Positions 1 through 51,654 of a DNA stretch of 64,000 bases are shown here, in pieces. The stretch spans positions 3,383,501 through 3,447,500 of the forward strand of contig SMMW01000003.1 of the NCBI GenBank assembly GCA_004794655.1, written 5' to 3'. Both the position numbers and the translations under genes were made by a program. The notes under the pieces are model-generated. The model was not told the DNA's origin. It saw only the letters and a program-made list of their open reading frames with translations, and did no database searches. The stretch is from Marisa cornuarietis (taxonomy: Eukaryota; Mollusca; Gastropoda; Architaenioglossa; Ampullariidae). Within the stretch, counting starts at the first letter, position 1; every line of letters begins with the position of its first letter.

Positions 1-267
1 TCTAACGTTTAAGGCGTTAATTAGTGCAAGAATGATGATGTCTTTAGAGTGCGATGGGCCCTCGCATTGTTTGGTCTTAAAGCCTGCATTAGCACGAGCC
101 AACCGTTTTCACAATCACACCTTTCGATTTTTCGTCGACTATGCTACATTCTCAGCATGGGTCTCTTAAATTTTAAACCTTTTAAAACTTTAGTTTTTTT
201 TCACTTCTTTTAATCGAATGTCACTTGCTTGAACCTCTCTTTTCCTTCTGACAGAACAAACGCTAAC

Positions 268-40799
<40,532 letters not shown>

Positions 40800-40864
40800 C
40801 TTGTAAGTTCTCAGCTGTCTCCTGATTGTGCTGTTCGGCGTTCGTGTGGCCCCTTCACAATCGT

Positions 40865-40935
40865 CCTTATACCAAAGCTTCTTTATTTACCTGACACACA
40901 TTTGCAGCCTTTTGCACTCAGATCAGTTATAAATA
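40865..40935 (-). promoter_or_regulatory. Candidate core promoter of gene A
   Basis: Two TATA-like motifs precede the ATG on the minus strand: TATTTATAA at 40,927-40,935 and TATAAGG at 40,865-40,871. Transcription starting about 30 nt downstream would leave a 5' UTR of roughly 40-105 nt. This is inference from motif and spacing; an upstream non-coding exon cannot be excluded. Confidence 0.4.
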
Positions 40936-41390
40936 GCATACACCTGTATTACGTCATACTCTTAGATAGTGGGTAGCAGAAATAATGAGAGCGACAGTGG
41001 GAAAAGCCCAACGAAGCACATGACCCATGAGTAGGCAGAGAGGTATGCGTATTGTACAAGCAGTGAGCAGGGGATTGACCTAGAGCAGAGACACTGAAGG
41101 GTAGCCTGTAATCGCACTTCTAGTGAGTGTCATCTCAAACTCATTACGACAGTAGCTCTCTGACACACTGTGTAAAGTTAAACCGGAATAATTCAGGATT
41201 AATTCAGACTAAGGCTGTAAGGAACGTACTTTAAACTCCATTTATTCTTTAACACATTTAGTTAAATACTTATTTATTGATTTTTGCTAACAGGTTGCAT
41301 TGAACACATTCACATCGTGCGTTGTGTTATCCTATCAAATTATTTAACATATTATAACAGATTTCATATTATAATAGGATACTTATTATC

Positions 41391-41393
<3 letters not shown>

Positions 41394-41462
<69 letters not shown>
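41394..41462. repeat. (CA)n microsatellite
   Basis: Within the middle THAP-type repeat copy upstream of gene A. Confidence 0.95.
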
Positions 41463-41464
<2 letters not shown>

Positions 41465-41649
41465 AGTGTGAGCGCGCGCTCTCTCACTCTCTAATGCGAA
41501 CAGTTTCAAGACACCAGTGTTGGATAAATAGTTCGATAACGTTTACGTTTATGAATCTTTTTATCTGACGCAGCAATACTTATAGCCACTGGAATGTCGA
41601 ATTATTCTAAAATATAAAAAGTTATAGTTCTCTTGCCAGGTGACTTATC

Positions 41650-41892
41650 TTAAATGTAACATTCCGGTTTAAAATGTCTGAAGCAAATAGTCGCTCTTTC
41701 AATGTTAAAACTAGAATCACGGTTCACAGCTCTCACGAGAGCTTTGTCCCAGTCTAAGTTGTCTAGTCTTCGTATGCGGAAAAATAATAAATCTTTGTGT
41801 CGGCTTTTGCACGAAGGGTAGCCTGAAATCGCATATCTAGTGCCTGGTATCTCAAACTCATTACGACAGTAGCTCTTTGCTTTGTGACACAC
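41650..41892 (-). pseudogene. THAP-like zinc finger frame
   Basis: An 80-codon frame without a good start. It has AISGYPSCKSRHKDLLFFRI, LDWDKALVRAVNRDSSF and ERATICFRHFKPECY, matching the THAP pattern of C...C, F, W and a final C..HF. The first zinc Cys seems to be lost (a Tyr in GYPSC may replace it). THAP domains are common at the N-terminus of P-element-like transposases and of domesticated genes. Because the surrounding DNA is repeated, a transposon origin is favoured. Confidence 0.6.
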
Positions 41893-42975
41893 TGTGTAAA
41901 GTGAAACCGGAATAAACGAGGCAATGACTTAGTCCAGCGCATGTATATGCGCATCGTAAGTTATCTATTCCCGCGCTTGAGCTGGTCCTTTGTTTCTGGT
42001 CACGTAAAAGGTTTAAAAATAACTGTTAGTAAAACACAATAACGGCAAGCGTTGGCGCCCAGGTGACTAAGTTGATCACACTGGTAGAATGTTTTGAATG
42101 GTTGGCTCGTGCAAACTCAGAAAATTACTTCTGTTTAGAGAAGATTTTCCCATTCCCACTCTAGTTTTTCCAAATAATGTCTCGAATTAATCAGTCAGTC
42201 AATAAACTCGTCCGTCCGTTGTCATTAAGTCAGTTGTTTCAAATATATCCTTGTTTGCAGCTCTTAATGTCTGGCTGAATAACTCAAACAAAAGCCTGTT
42301 TGAGAATGTTTGCACTGTGACTCTGTCTCTGTATGTGTTTGTGCGTCCAACTCTGGGTGAGGTTTTGAAGTTGCTGACATCAACGTACTTGTATCTCTGA
42401 TAGGTTTATGCTTACCTCCCTTGCTTCTCCAATGTGCACATCAGTAGTTACTCCAGTCTTGCTGCGATGACTATACTTTGCAGTTTTTTTTACTTGCGGT
42501 TGATTCAAATCCACGGGAGAGCTTGATGACTTGTCTAGAGTAAGAGTTCTAGGCATCATAAAAACTTAATTCTTCATGATTGCATAACAGATTCGAGTTT
42601 TACACAGAAAAAAATAGCGGAGTGTCATAGAACACACAATGACCGAAGAACCTAGATCCTAAAACTTTTAACCTTTCATGTTGTTTGGAACAAAATGGTG
42701 AGTAAATTCAATGTGCTGCAGTCAGAAGACTAGAAGTAGCTCATAATACTATTTTTAGACTTTAAAATTATTACAGGTCAGACAAATTATTAAAATTAAA
42801 TTAAAATTATTAAAGGTCTGGCTGTAGGTACGCGATGCTTGTCTGTAGAACCAATCTTCACCGCAATTCATTTATTTCACGTGCCATTTACTTGATCAGC
42901 TCTATTGGCTCTTGTACTAGCTTGAGTTGACCTAAGGTCACGAACTGTATCTCCTGTTGCTGGGAATGTGTGTTT

Positions 42976-43026
42976 TGTGTGTATGTGTGTGTGTGCGCGC
43001 GTGCGTGTGTGTGTGTGTGTGTGAGT

Positions 43027-43082
<56 letters not shown>
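42976..43082. repeat. (GT)n-(GA)n microsatellite
   Basis: Intergenic, about 100 bp left of the TIR element at 43,180. Confidence 0.95.
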
Positions 43083-43179
43083 AATTATTTCAACATGTAT
43101 ATGTATGTATTATCTCTATATATTGCTACTACGAGCACTATCTGGAATTACCCTTATGGATAAATAAGGTTGTATAATT

Positions 43180-44435
43180 GTTACCCTCCACGACGAAATG
43201 AGTCTTAAGTCGGAAAATTGAGATATGGCAATTTGCACAAATTCTGTCCTTTCTTTTGATACCAGAGTTGTTCTTCTTGTCCTGAAATTGAGTGAGTTAT
43301 AAAGGTTTGAAGTGTGCGAGTACGGTGGCGGCCTTTTTGAGAAAAGCGGGTTTGAAGATTTTCAGTGATTTCACTTGGTTTTCCCTTAGCAACGGGTACT
43401 TCTAATTATTCAAACTGTACTAAATTTTGCATGTTGATAAAATACAGCACGCTACATTATTTCAAGTAATAAAATATACATAGCAATGAGTATTTGTGTG
43501 CTTTTAGTGCCTTTCCCTGTTTCGTAAATAGAAGAAAACTGTTACTGCATTCTAATTAGCATGCACACTCGCCGAAACAGCAGAATAATCATAAAGTATC
43601 CACTGGTAAGCCAAAATTGAGTAGGAAATAAAATATTTGAAGAAAACTGTTTACTTTAATAAATCCGGAAAACTTGGAGAACTGGCCGCAGATCACACAT
43701 AAATAAAAATTTCCTAGAAGCACAACTTTCATGTCAAATTGTGTTTGTTCATGCAGATGTGTTAATTCACTGAGCACTGACTAAACATTTTCTCTTTCAT
43801 TCAATAAAAGGCACAAAGTATTCCACTGGCTTCATGGATTAAAAACTAATGATGCTTCTCACTCAGATTGGATGTAGCCATGCTTTTGCTTTACTCAGCA
43901 CGAGTGAGCAAAACGTGGGGGGAAGGAACTAGTTTCGTCCCCTTCAGCCAATCGCTAAGCGCCTTTCGTTTCGTTACCAAGGAAAGCTCAGTATTTGATT
44001 CTCCCATTGGATAGCGTCGTAATCAACGACCATATTTGTTTAACCTGAAACTTTTGCATAAAAATCGTCTGATTAATTAAACTCTGAATCAGTCTCTAAA
44101 AAGACTGAAAATACAGACTCCGGGCTTTCTGGCAAGGTATAACACGATTGGGTTCTAACAGGGAATTAGTACCGAAACAGCGTTAGACTTTTGTCATTTT
44201 CCAATGTAAGTCGGGACAGATCACTATGGGGTACCTCGATTAAAACGTATTCTAAGACAATTTCTAACTTTTATTTTAACATAGCAGTGTATTTTCCTAT
44301 TAGTTTCATAGCTAAGGAATCCATTTTTAAAGAAAAGTCAAACTGCACAAAATTGACCCCAATCACCTTTCGGACCCTCTAGCACGAAACTGCTCCGCGC
44401 GACTTAATAAGGCTCGTTTCGTCGTGGAGGGTCAC
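43180..44435. mobile_element. 1.26-kb TIR element of unassigned superfamily
   Basis: The left end GTTACCCTCCACGACGAAAT (43,180) and the right end read inverted, GTGACCCTCCACGACGAAAC (44,435), pair over about 30 bp. AATT flanks both sides; since it is palindromic it may be TSD or part of the repeat. The inside is AT-rich with no transposase-like frame. Confidence 0.72.
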
Positions 44436-44551
44436 AATTAAAACAAATTAATCACTATCGATTAATACAAGCTATGCTGTCAAAAGTAAACATAACTGAA
44501 TGTAGGATCAACGCCATTCACACCACATATCATTTTCTAGAGAAAAATGCA

Positions 44552-47500
44552 GTCAGTCAGTCAGTCGTCCCTTGCCTGGCACCTGGCGTTGGGGGGAGCA
44601 CATGGATAGACGCGGCAGCTGATAGGGCCCGCCACTCTTGCCTGTTTTGGGCAATAGTCAGCAGGTCCTGTACAGGACGACCAGTCCAGTCTTTGACGTT
44701 CGTAAGCCAGTTCTTTCTCTGACCACCGCGGCGTCGGCTACCCTCCAAGGTGCCTTGAAGGATAGTCTTCGACAAGGTGTCGTGCCGGGTTACATGGCCA
44801 AAGAAGACCAGCTTACGTCGCTTGACTGTTGATAGTAGAGGTTCCTGGTGTCCTACCAGTGTGGCAATCTTGTTTCTTACAAAGTCGTTGGTTTTGTGTT
44901 CTTTGTATGAGATCCGGAGCAGCCTCCTCAGACACTTGTGCTCGAATGCCTGGATTCTCCTTTCTGTTTCGGCGAGTAGAGTCCACGTGTCGCATCCGTA
45001 GAGCAGGATCGGCACTACCAGGGATTTGTATAGCCTGTACTTGGTAGTGAACCTTATCTTGTGGCTATGCCAGATCCTATCTAGCCTAGCCATTGCTGCT
45101 GTTGCTGTTGCGATCCTGATGCGGATATCTTGCGTGGAGCTGCCGTCCTTGGAGAGAGTGGCTCCCAAGTACTTGAAGCTGCTTACCTCTTCGAGCTGTA
45201 CCCCGTTCATATAGATCTCTGCTTTGCCGTTGCCATTGATCATAACTTTGCTCTTTTCTGTGCTTGTCTCCATTCCATATGCGTTTGAGCTGTCTGTCAG
45301 TCTGTTGGTGAGGTCTTGCAGTTCCTTGTTTGTACCTGCTAACAGATCTATATCATCTGCAAAGCGTAGGTTGCAGATTGGTCTTCCACCGATTGAAATG
45401 GAGGTATGGTGGTCATGAAGAGCTTCAAGCATGATGTTCTCCAAGAATATATTAAACAACACGGGTGATAGGGGACATCCTTGACGTACCCTACTGTGGT
45501 ACGAAAGTAAGCTCCTATTTGGTTGTTAAGCAAAACTGTACTCGTTGAGCTGTTATACAACGCTTCAACGACTTGGACAAGCCCTTCTTCAATGTTGAAT
45601 TTCCGCATCACATGCCATAGCCCCTCGTGCCAGACTCTGTCAAATGCCTTCTTAAAGTCAATGAAGTTGTGGTAAAGGTCCCGCTGATGCTGCAGATGCT
45701 TTTCTATAAGAAGACGACAGTTGAAGATCTGCTCAACTGTGCTTCTACGTGGTCTGAAGCCAGCCTGTTCTTCTGCTAGCAGCTCTTCTGCGGTGGTTCT
45801 GATGCGGTTCTGTATGACCTTCAGCATGACTTTGCTTGGGTGACTGATAAGGCTTATTGTTCTGTAGTTCTGACACTGTTTGCTGTTTCCTTTCTTTGGG
45901 AGGGGAATGATTAGTGACTGCGTCCATTCTCTGGGCCATTCCTTGCACTCCCAGACTCTTTGGCACAGAACAGTTAGGGCTTTTGTAGTTGCTTCCCCAC
46001 CCTGCTTGAGCAGCTCAGCTGGTACATTATCAACGCCTGGTGACTTTCCTCCCTTCAGACTATGTACAGCTTTTTCGACCTCTTCCCGTAGGACTGGTAT
46101 GTCTGCAGGTTCACTGTCTCTAGTCTGGTTGTTTTGGAGAATGTTGGCGTCGGTCTTCAGCTGGTAATTGTACAGGTCCTTGCAGTATTCTGTCCATCGG
46201 TTGAGTACAGCATTGCCTTCTGTGAGAAGGTGACCATTGCTGTCTTCGATGACTGAGATCTTTTGCTGGTCTGTCTTAGTGAGGGTCTTTAGAAGTTGGT
46301 AGGCCTTTTTGCTGTCACCTCGTGCCATTCCAACCTCTATGTCCTGGCACTGCTTCTCGATCCAGCTCTCTCTAGCTGCCTTCATCCCTTTCTTAATGGC
46401 AGAATTCACTTCTTTGTATTTGGTTGCTGCTTCTGGTTTGCTTTTCTTTTCTCTCTTCAAGGCCCTCCTTTGGTCACAGAGGTCTAGTATGTCGTTCGTG
46501 ACCCATGGCTGTTTCTTGTTTCTATGTCGCCCTAGAACCTCTTGGGCTGTCGACAGTAGCACCTCTTTGATGTTTCTAGAGAGGGTGTCTACATCACAGT
46601 CCACCAGGTTCAGTGCGCCAAATTTTCCGCCAACCGTGGCCTTGAAGACTTCTGCAACCTTTGGGTCTTGCAGCTTCTCCAAATCAAAGCGAATTCGGGG
46701 AGTGTTTGAGAGTCGCTTCGCTTTCAGCCTCAGCTTCAGGTTTGTTAGAACAAGGTCATGGTCGCTGCCTATGTCAGCGCCTGGGTACGTCCTTGTCTTG
46801 GCCCTGTTGATGCTGGATTTGAAGCGTCTCGGCAGTAGGATGTAGTCGATCTGATTATGGACCAGTCCGTCTGGTGAGTGCCAGGTGGCCGTCCTTGATT
46901 TCTTGTGGGGATACAAGGTGTTGGCTAAGGTGAGTCTCTGGCTCTGTGCGAACTCTAGGAGTCTGATGCCCCTGTCGTTGGTTTCACCAAGGCCAAATTT
47001 CCCCACCGTTCCTGCCCATTGCTGGTAGGCGTCTGGTCCGACCTTGGCGTTCCAGTCTCCGAGCACAACCAGGATGTCCTTTTTTGGAACTGCCTTCATA
47101 ATCTTGTCCAGTTGTTGGTAGAATTCTTCCACTTCGTCGTCTCCATGTGTGGAAGTTGGAGCGTATACTTGGACAATGGTGACATTATGAGGCTTGGCTG
47201 AGACACGAATGGAGATCAGCCGGCTGGATACGGGTGTACAGCTGATGACGGCCGCGGCCACCTTCCTGTGCACAAGGAAGCCCACGCCGTACTCATGCCT
47301 GGTGTCCTCCCCACTGTACCACAGTCTGTGGCCGTCTTCCGTCACTGTTTCCCCAAATCCTGTCCATCTGACCTCCGCCAGTCCCACAATGTCCCACTGA
47401 TACCGTTTCAGCTCGTGTGTGAGTTGGTGCACTTTTCCGCACTGGTATAACGTGCGTACGTTCCACGTGCCAATGGTTGTTCCTTCTCTTAGTTTGATTT

Positions 47501-48143
47501 CTGTTTTGGTTTCAGTCTTGGTCTTGGTCTTGGTCTTGGCTCCAGTAGCACACTTTTCGCTGACCCCACGCTGGAGCCTCCCGATAGGGTGCGCGGTCGT
47601 TGTTAGTCCGGGCCGCGACCGATCCGGCATGTTATCTCTTTTCTGGCGTATATCCATGGTCCTTTCATTGAGCTTATACACTTGGTAGCGCGAATCCCTT
47701 CTCCAAGTGAACCACAGCCGATTGTCGGCCTGGTCGTAAACACGTAGGCGCTGGGCCCTGGCCGGTACTCTCGTCGTGGAGAGTCTTCGCCCACTGATGC
47801 CGTGTTAGTATCAGGATTTTCTGTAGGGGTTTACTCCCTTAGCCTTTATCTTTCCCAAGATTCCCCCAAGGCAGTGGGGCCATTTTTCCTTGGCTAGGAT
47901 GAGAGAAAATTTGTGTTCCCCGAGCGAGCGTAAGCGAGCGAGGGAACGTCTGAGTTGACCGCTCCATGCCGGCAGGTGAAAAAATGGCGGCAGCGGCAAC
48001 CACATGGTTTTCTAAGTTTCTATACTAGTCACATGATCGTTAAACTAGCCCATCAAACATCAAATTTTAAGCTTATGGTCTTATAAAAGCCTCTCTCAGA
48101 GTGGTTGGAGTATTTATAAAATATAGATTCAAAAAATTAAAAA
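44552..48143 (-). mobile_element. RTE-like LINE, one frameshift, 13-bp TSD, intergenic
   Basis: A 3,592-bp element between genes A and B. A 777-codon frame (47,681-45,348; first ATG-type methionine in MDIRQKRDNM) covers the endonuclease (GTWNVRTLYQCGK, EVRWTGFGE, LGDWNAKVG, NQIDYILLPRRF, IGSDHDLVL) and the start of the RT (GVDNVPAELL, EEQAGFRPRRS, FIDFKKAFD). A frameshift at about 45,470-45,500, inside the VRQGCPLSP-type motif, moves to a 301-codon frame (to 44,557) with RFADDIDLLAG and FGHVTRH. The tail is (GACT)n. AGAGAAAAATGCA flanks it at 44,539-44,551 and 48,144-48,156. Confidence 0.92.
44557..47681 (-). pseudogene. LINE endonuclease-reverse transcriptase ORF broken by a frameshift
   Basis: The two overlapping frames (47,681-45,348 and 45,462-44,557) are one ORF split by a single frameshift within the RT domain, just before the catalytic FADD box. 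All other motifs appear intact, so this copy decayed recently. As it stands it cannot make a full RT. Confidence 0.88.
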
Positions 48144-48158
48144 AGAGAAAAATGCACT

Positions 48159-48389
48159 ATGAATATACATAAGAAAAAAATTGCTCCTGCATGCACACAG
48201 CTTTTGCTTCAAACTGCTGGTATTATTAATACTGGACTCAAAAGAGTGCATAACTTTGCAGACTCAACTTACCATCAATATTACGGATTATCTCCTTCAC
48301 GTCGTCTGAAATTCATTTATTTGACAGCTAAGCACTACAAGACTCTTACAAGATCTCCAGGCAGACCTGATGAAACCAATTATGATTAA
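48159..48389 (+). other. Unrecognised 76-codon frame
   Basis: An ATG frame immediately right of the 44.5-kb LINE's target-site duplication, reading IAPACTQLLLQTAGIINTG and SPSRRLKFIYLTAKHYKTL to a stop. It lies in opposite orientation to the exon-like pieces at 48.6-49.1 kb. It could be a transposase C-terminal remnant or chance; I do not recognise it. Confidence 0.25.
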
Positions 48390-48579
48390 ACAAATTTGTC
48401 TACAAGTTTAAATAAAAATGTCTCACAAAATAAATAATGGAAGAAAATAGCTACTTTTCTTACTCTAATCTCTATTTTTACCTATAGATCTGAAAGGTGA
48501 CCAAATGGTTTGCCATCTTGTAAATATTAAGTTAACTATTACAATAAATATAGTGGCAAATAACACTTAAAAAGCACAA

Positions 48580-49145
48580 ATGTTACTCACCCAACTGAAA
48601 CTATCGGAGGCAGATGAAGGAACATCGAAGTTTTCTTCGCCACCCATCTCAAGTGCACCATCGTCCTGATAACACGACGCACGATGTGAATGTGTTTTAA
48701 AACATCGTTAAAAAAATCAATAAATAAGGATTTAAATGTGTTACAAAATAAACAGAGTTTAAGGCATGCTCCTCAGGACCTTAGTCTCAATTAATATTTA
48801 AGAAACGACAAACTCGTTATATACCGCTCTCTGTATCACTCAGACAATGAGCCAGAGAGCGAGAGCTTGTTGAGAATACTATTTATTTGACTTTCAAATA
48901 AATACAAATACTACGATACAACGCTGTGTTTGAGTGATTCATGTATTAAAATATATATTAAAGCATACTTACTAAGAGGATTTCTTCAATATCAAAGCAT
49001 TCCGTGATGTACTCGCGAATACACCACAAAGAGAGCGGAAGCTGGCTGTCAATGGGATCAGCGAGTATACATCGGACGTGAGTTGAACCAGCGCTGACCC
49101 ACTACACGCGCGCTAAGATGGCTGTCCTTTCCTTCAGTGTCTATG
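48580..49145 (-). repeat. THAP-transposon-like repeat, right copy with exon-like pieces
   Basis: Inverted relative to the left copy. Two open segments have good splice sites on the minus strand: about 49,105-48,975 (PIDSQLPLSLWCIREYITE ending IEEILL|gtaagt) and about 48,664-48,590 (ag|GACGATGG, MGGEENFDVPSSASDSFSW|gtgagt). They may be exons of the element's gene. I do not recognise the protein. Confidence 0.6.
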
Positions 49146-49168
49146 ATTTTTCGCACCGTTAATTCATC

Positions 49169-49216
49169 AGCTCTCGGCGATGTGGGCCAGGTGGATCGGC
49201 CCTTGCTCCGAGAGCT
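49169..49216. repeat. Short inverted repeat
   Basis: AGCTCTCGG at 49,169-49,177 pairs with CCGAGAGCT at 49,208-49,216, and an inner GGGCC (49,184-49,188) pairs with GGCCC (49,198-49,202). It sits just outside the end of the right THAP-type repeat copy. Confidence 0.6.
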
Positions 49217-49529
49217 ACCTTTGCTAAATTCTTTGAAGACCAGAAGTTTCCTTTTTAGTTAACCTCAGCTGACGCGCCTTTTTTGCAAGGCACCATAGGA
49301 TTGGGCGATATGCATATAGATTTTGGAAATTTAGTTCACATTTGCCAGCTGAACTGTTACGCCGACTTCGTTTTAGCCAAGTACTAATAGGAAACTGTGC
49401 GTCAGAAGTACAACCGATTTGGAGTGCATGCGATGCATGCGAACTCAGACCGAACAGCACGTATAGCCTCTTTGAAACCGGATAAAAGTCAATGGATTTC
49501 ACACTGGAGTAGATCTCTGAATGCATGGC

Positions 49530-50837
49530 TTATCAACCCAGATATCCAGAAACATCCACTGTATATGTCTTGATTAGCTTTAGATGCGATAAAAGCATGT
49601 CTGATCAACTTTAAATATTTTCGCAATACATTTATGCCGAATATGATCGAAACTGTGCAGCAGAGAAGATAATGAAGAACATGTATTCCATAATATAATA
49701 AGCTAATTTAGATTTTCATTTCTTTCGCTCATAATTATCATAAAGCAGTTTCATTCTACTAAAAGCCTCAACAGTTTTTGAGCATATTGACGTCTAAATT
49801 CTTTAATTCAGTAATTTACACTGTGGTGACTATGGCACACAATTCCATATATTCAAGAACTTAAAATGCCTGAATCATGCTTTGTGAAGTACTTTTAATG
49901 TTTCTTTAACATTTAAAATTTCGTTTCTGTAAGTGGGCTTGGGTTTATAGTGATTGAACAAAGCTGATGACATTTGTCATAGTCCCTAGACATGCACTTT
50001 TTTCAAAACTATTTTCTGAATTTCATATATTTAGGGATATTTTGATAAAATAGTCAGATTTGTCATTTGGAATAAGTATTCACAAGTTGTATCGGTTTAT
50101 CTCCAAAAGTTGAATGATTTCTGTTCAAGCAGCACGTTATATGATATGAATTATTTTCGTATTATGTATTAGAACGTAGTTATATAAAGAGACAGAAACA
50201 TAAAATGAAAATGATCTAATTATAGTCAATCCATTGAAGACTTTAGTTCTTTTTGTCTACTGCTTATCCAAAACAATTATTGTCACTGCATCATCTACCC
50301 TTCGAAACACAGGCGTAAAGTAGAAAACACACAAAAAGACACTAAAACAGAAGCCTGTATTTTTCTAACGGTGCTCAACACTTAGTATTATATAGAAATA
50401 TTTATTTGTCAGTTAATATGGTGCTTGATTTGAAATTTGTTATTTCTGTTACACAAATGTTAACAATTAGATTTTGGTTATTGTATGTAAGAAAGCGAAA
50501 GCTGCCTTCTCAGTCAATATGTGTAAATGTCTAAGCCTCTGTGGGCCAGGAAGAAGTCTTCAGATTATAGATATTCATTAAGAACCTACTGCATCGTTTA
50601 TATGGTTTAAAACAAAGTGAGTTGAGGGGAATTATATCTGCACAGAGAAAAATTCCCCAACAGTCAAAGCAAACTTCTACATTCCACACATTAAAAGGAT
50701 TTTTTTAAACATTAGACCATTCACATTTGCGACTTTAAATTCCCTTTAGCACCTAAAACTTGTTAACATCTTTGTTTGAAAAAAAAGTTTTGTGTTTCCA
50801 ATAAGCTTTGTTATTTTATTTGGTTACTATGTATTAG
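49530..50837. other. Intergenic AT-rich stretch
   Basis: No open frame, repeat or RNA gene that I can support. Confidence 0.6.
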
Positions 50838-50839
50838 TA

Positions 50840-51652
50840 CAGTAATCCCTCACTTATCGCGGGTGTTCCGTTCCAGGCCCACCCGCGATAAGTGAATTTC
50901 CGCGAAGTAGGGACGCTATACTGTTTTTAGTAGTTATACATTATTTTAAGTCTTTATAAACCCTCCCAACACTCTTATACATAACCCTTTCTCATTCCCT
51001 TCATAACTTTTCCCATAAAAATGTTTTAAACTCTTAAATCGAGATACGTAATTTAAAAAAAATTAATATGGGTAGTCACCATTGAAAATACACCATACAG
51101 CTAGAATGATAATGATTAATTAGCTTAACAGTACTGATGACAATGGCGATGAAGATGAGATGAATGCCAAGAAGGGCATTAATGCTATTCTAAAGGCACC
51201 ACTTCATCAGGTGGTGCGGTATCTTTGACCGGATGTAACTTCTACTACTTCCTCTAAAGGCATAGGCGTAACAGATCTCTTCGTGCGAGTTATGAACGAT
51301 TGGATGGCATGGCAGGGCTTGAATACATTCAGTCTCTAACAAAAATTTCACAAATGTCGTACACAACACCGCAGATGAAAACTACGCACACGCGACAGTC
51401 GGATGCTAACGGGAAATGGAAGAGCTGAGAGAGGGGGTAGCTGCGCACAGCGAAAGAAAACAAGATGCGACGGTTACTGAGCCAATCAGCGACTGGGAAA
51501 CATTACTGTACAATACGTACTATGTATGTGCAAAAATACTTTAGACGGAGTACCGTAAAAACACACAATAAATATTTTACATATAATTTTTTGAAAACCC
51601 GCGAAGCACTGAAGCCGCGAAACATAAAGCGCGAAGTGGCGAGGGAACACTG
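50840..51652. mobile_element. pogo/Tigger-like TIR element (nonautonomous)
   Basis: 813 bp in the intergenic region, flanked by TA at 50,838-50,839 and 51,653-51,654. The left end CAGTAATCCCTCACTTATCG and the right end, read inverted, CAGTGTTCCCTCGCCACTTC match as terminal inverted repeats; CAGT-CCCTC ends are typical of pogo/Tigger elements of the Tc1/mariner group. No transposase frame is seen, so it is a nonautonomous copy. Confidence 0.8.
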
Positions 51653-51654
51653 TA

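Larger units (their letters stand above)
41090..41960. repeat. THAP-transposon-like repeat, middle copy (rearranged)
   Basis: Upstream of gene A. It has the CGACAGTAGCTCT module twice (about 41,100-41,195 and 41,815-41,960) around a segment like 39,365-39,560 (GGATTAATTCAGACTAAGGCT, CACATTCACATCGTGCGTTG) and a (CA)n tract. It contains the THAP-like frame listed separately. The repeated module suggests a tandem or nested insertion. Confidence 0.7.

Noticed and set aside
49224..49526. 100-codon minus-strand frame as a gene
   Set aside because: No recognisable domain, no splice context and located in repeat-rich DNA; it is likely chance.
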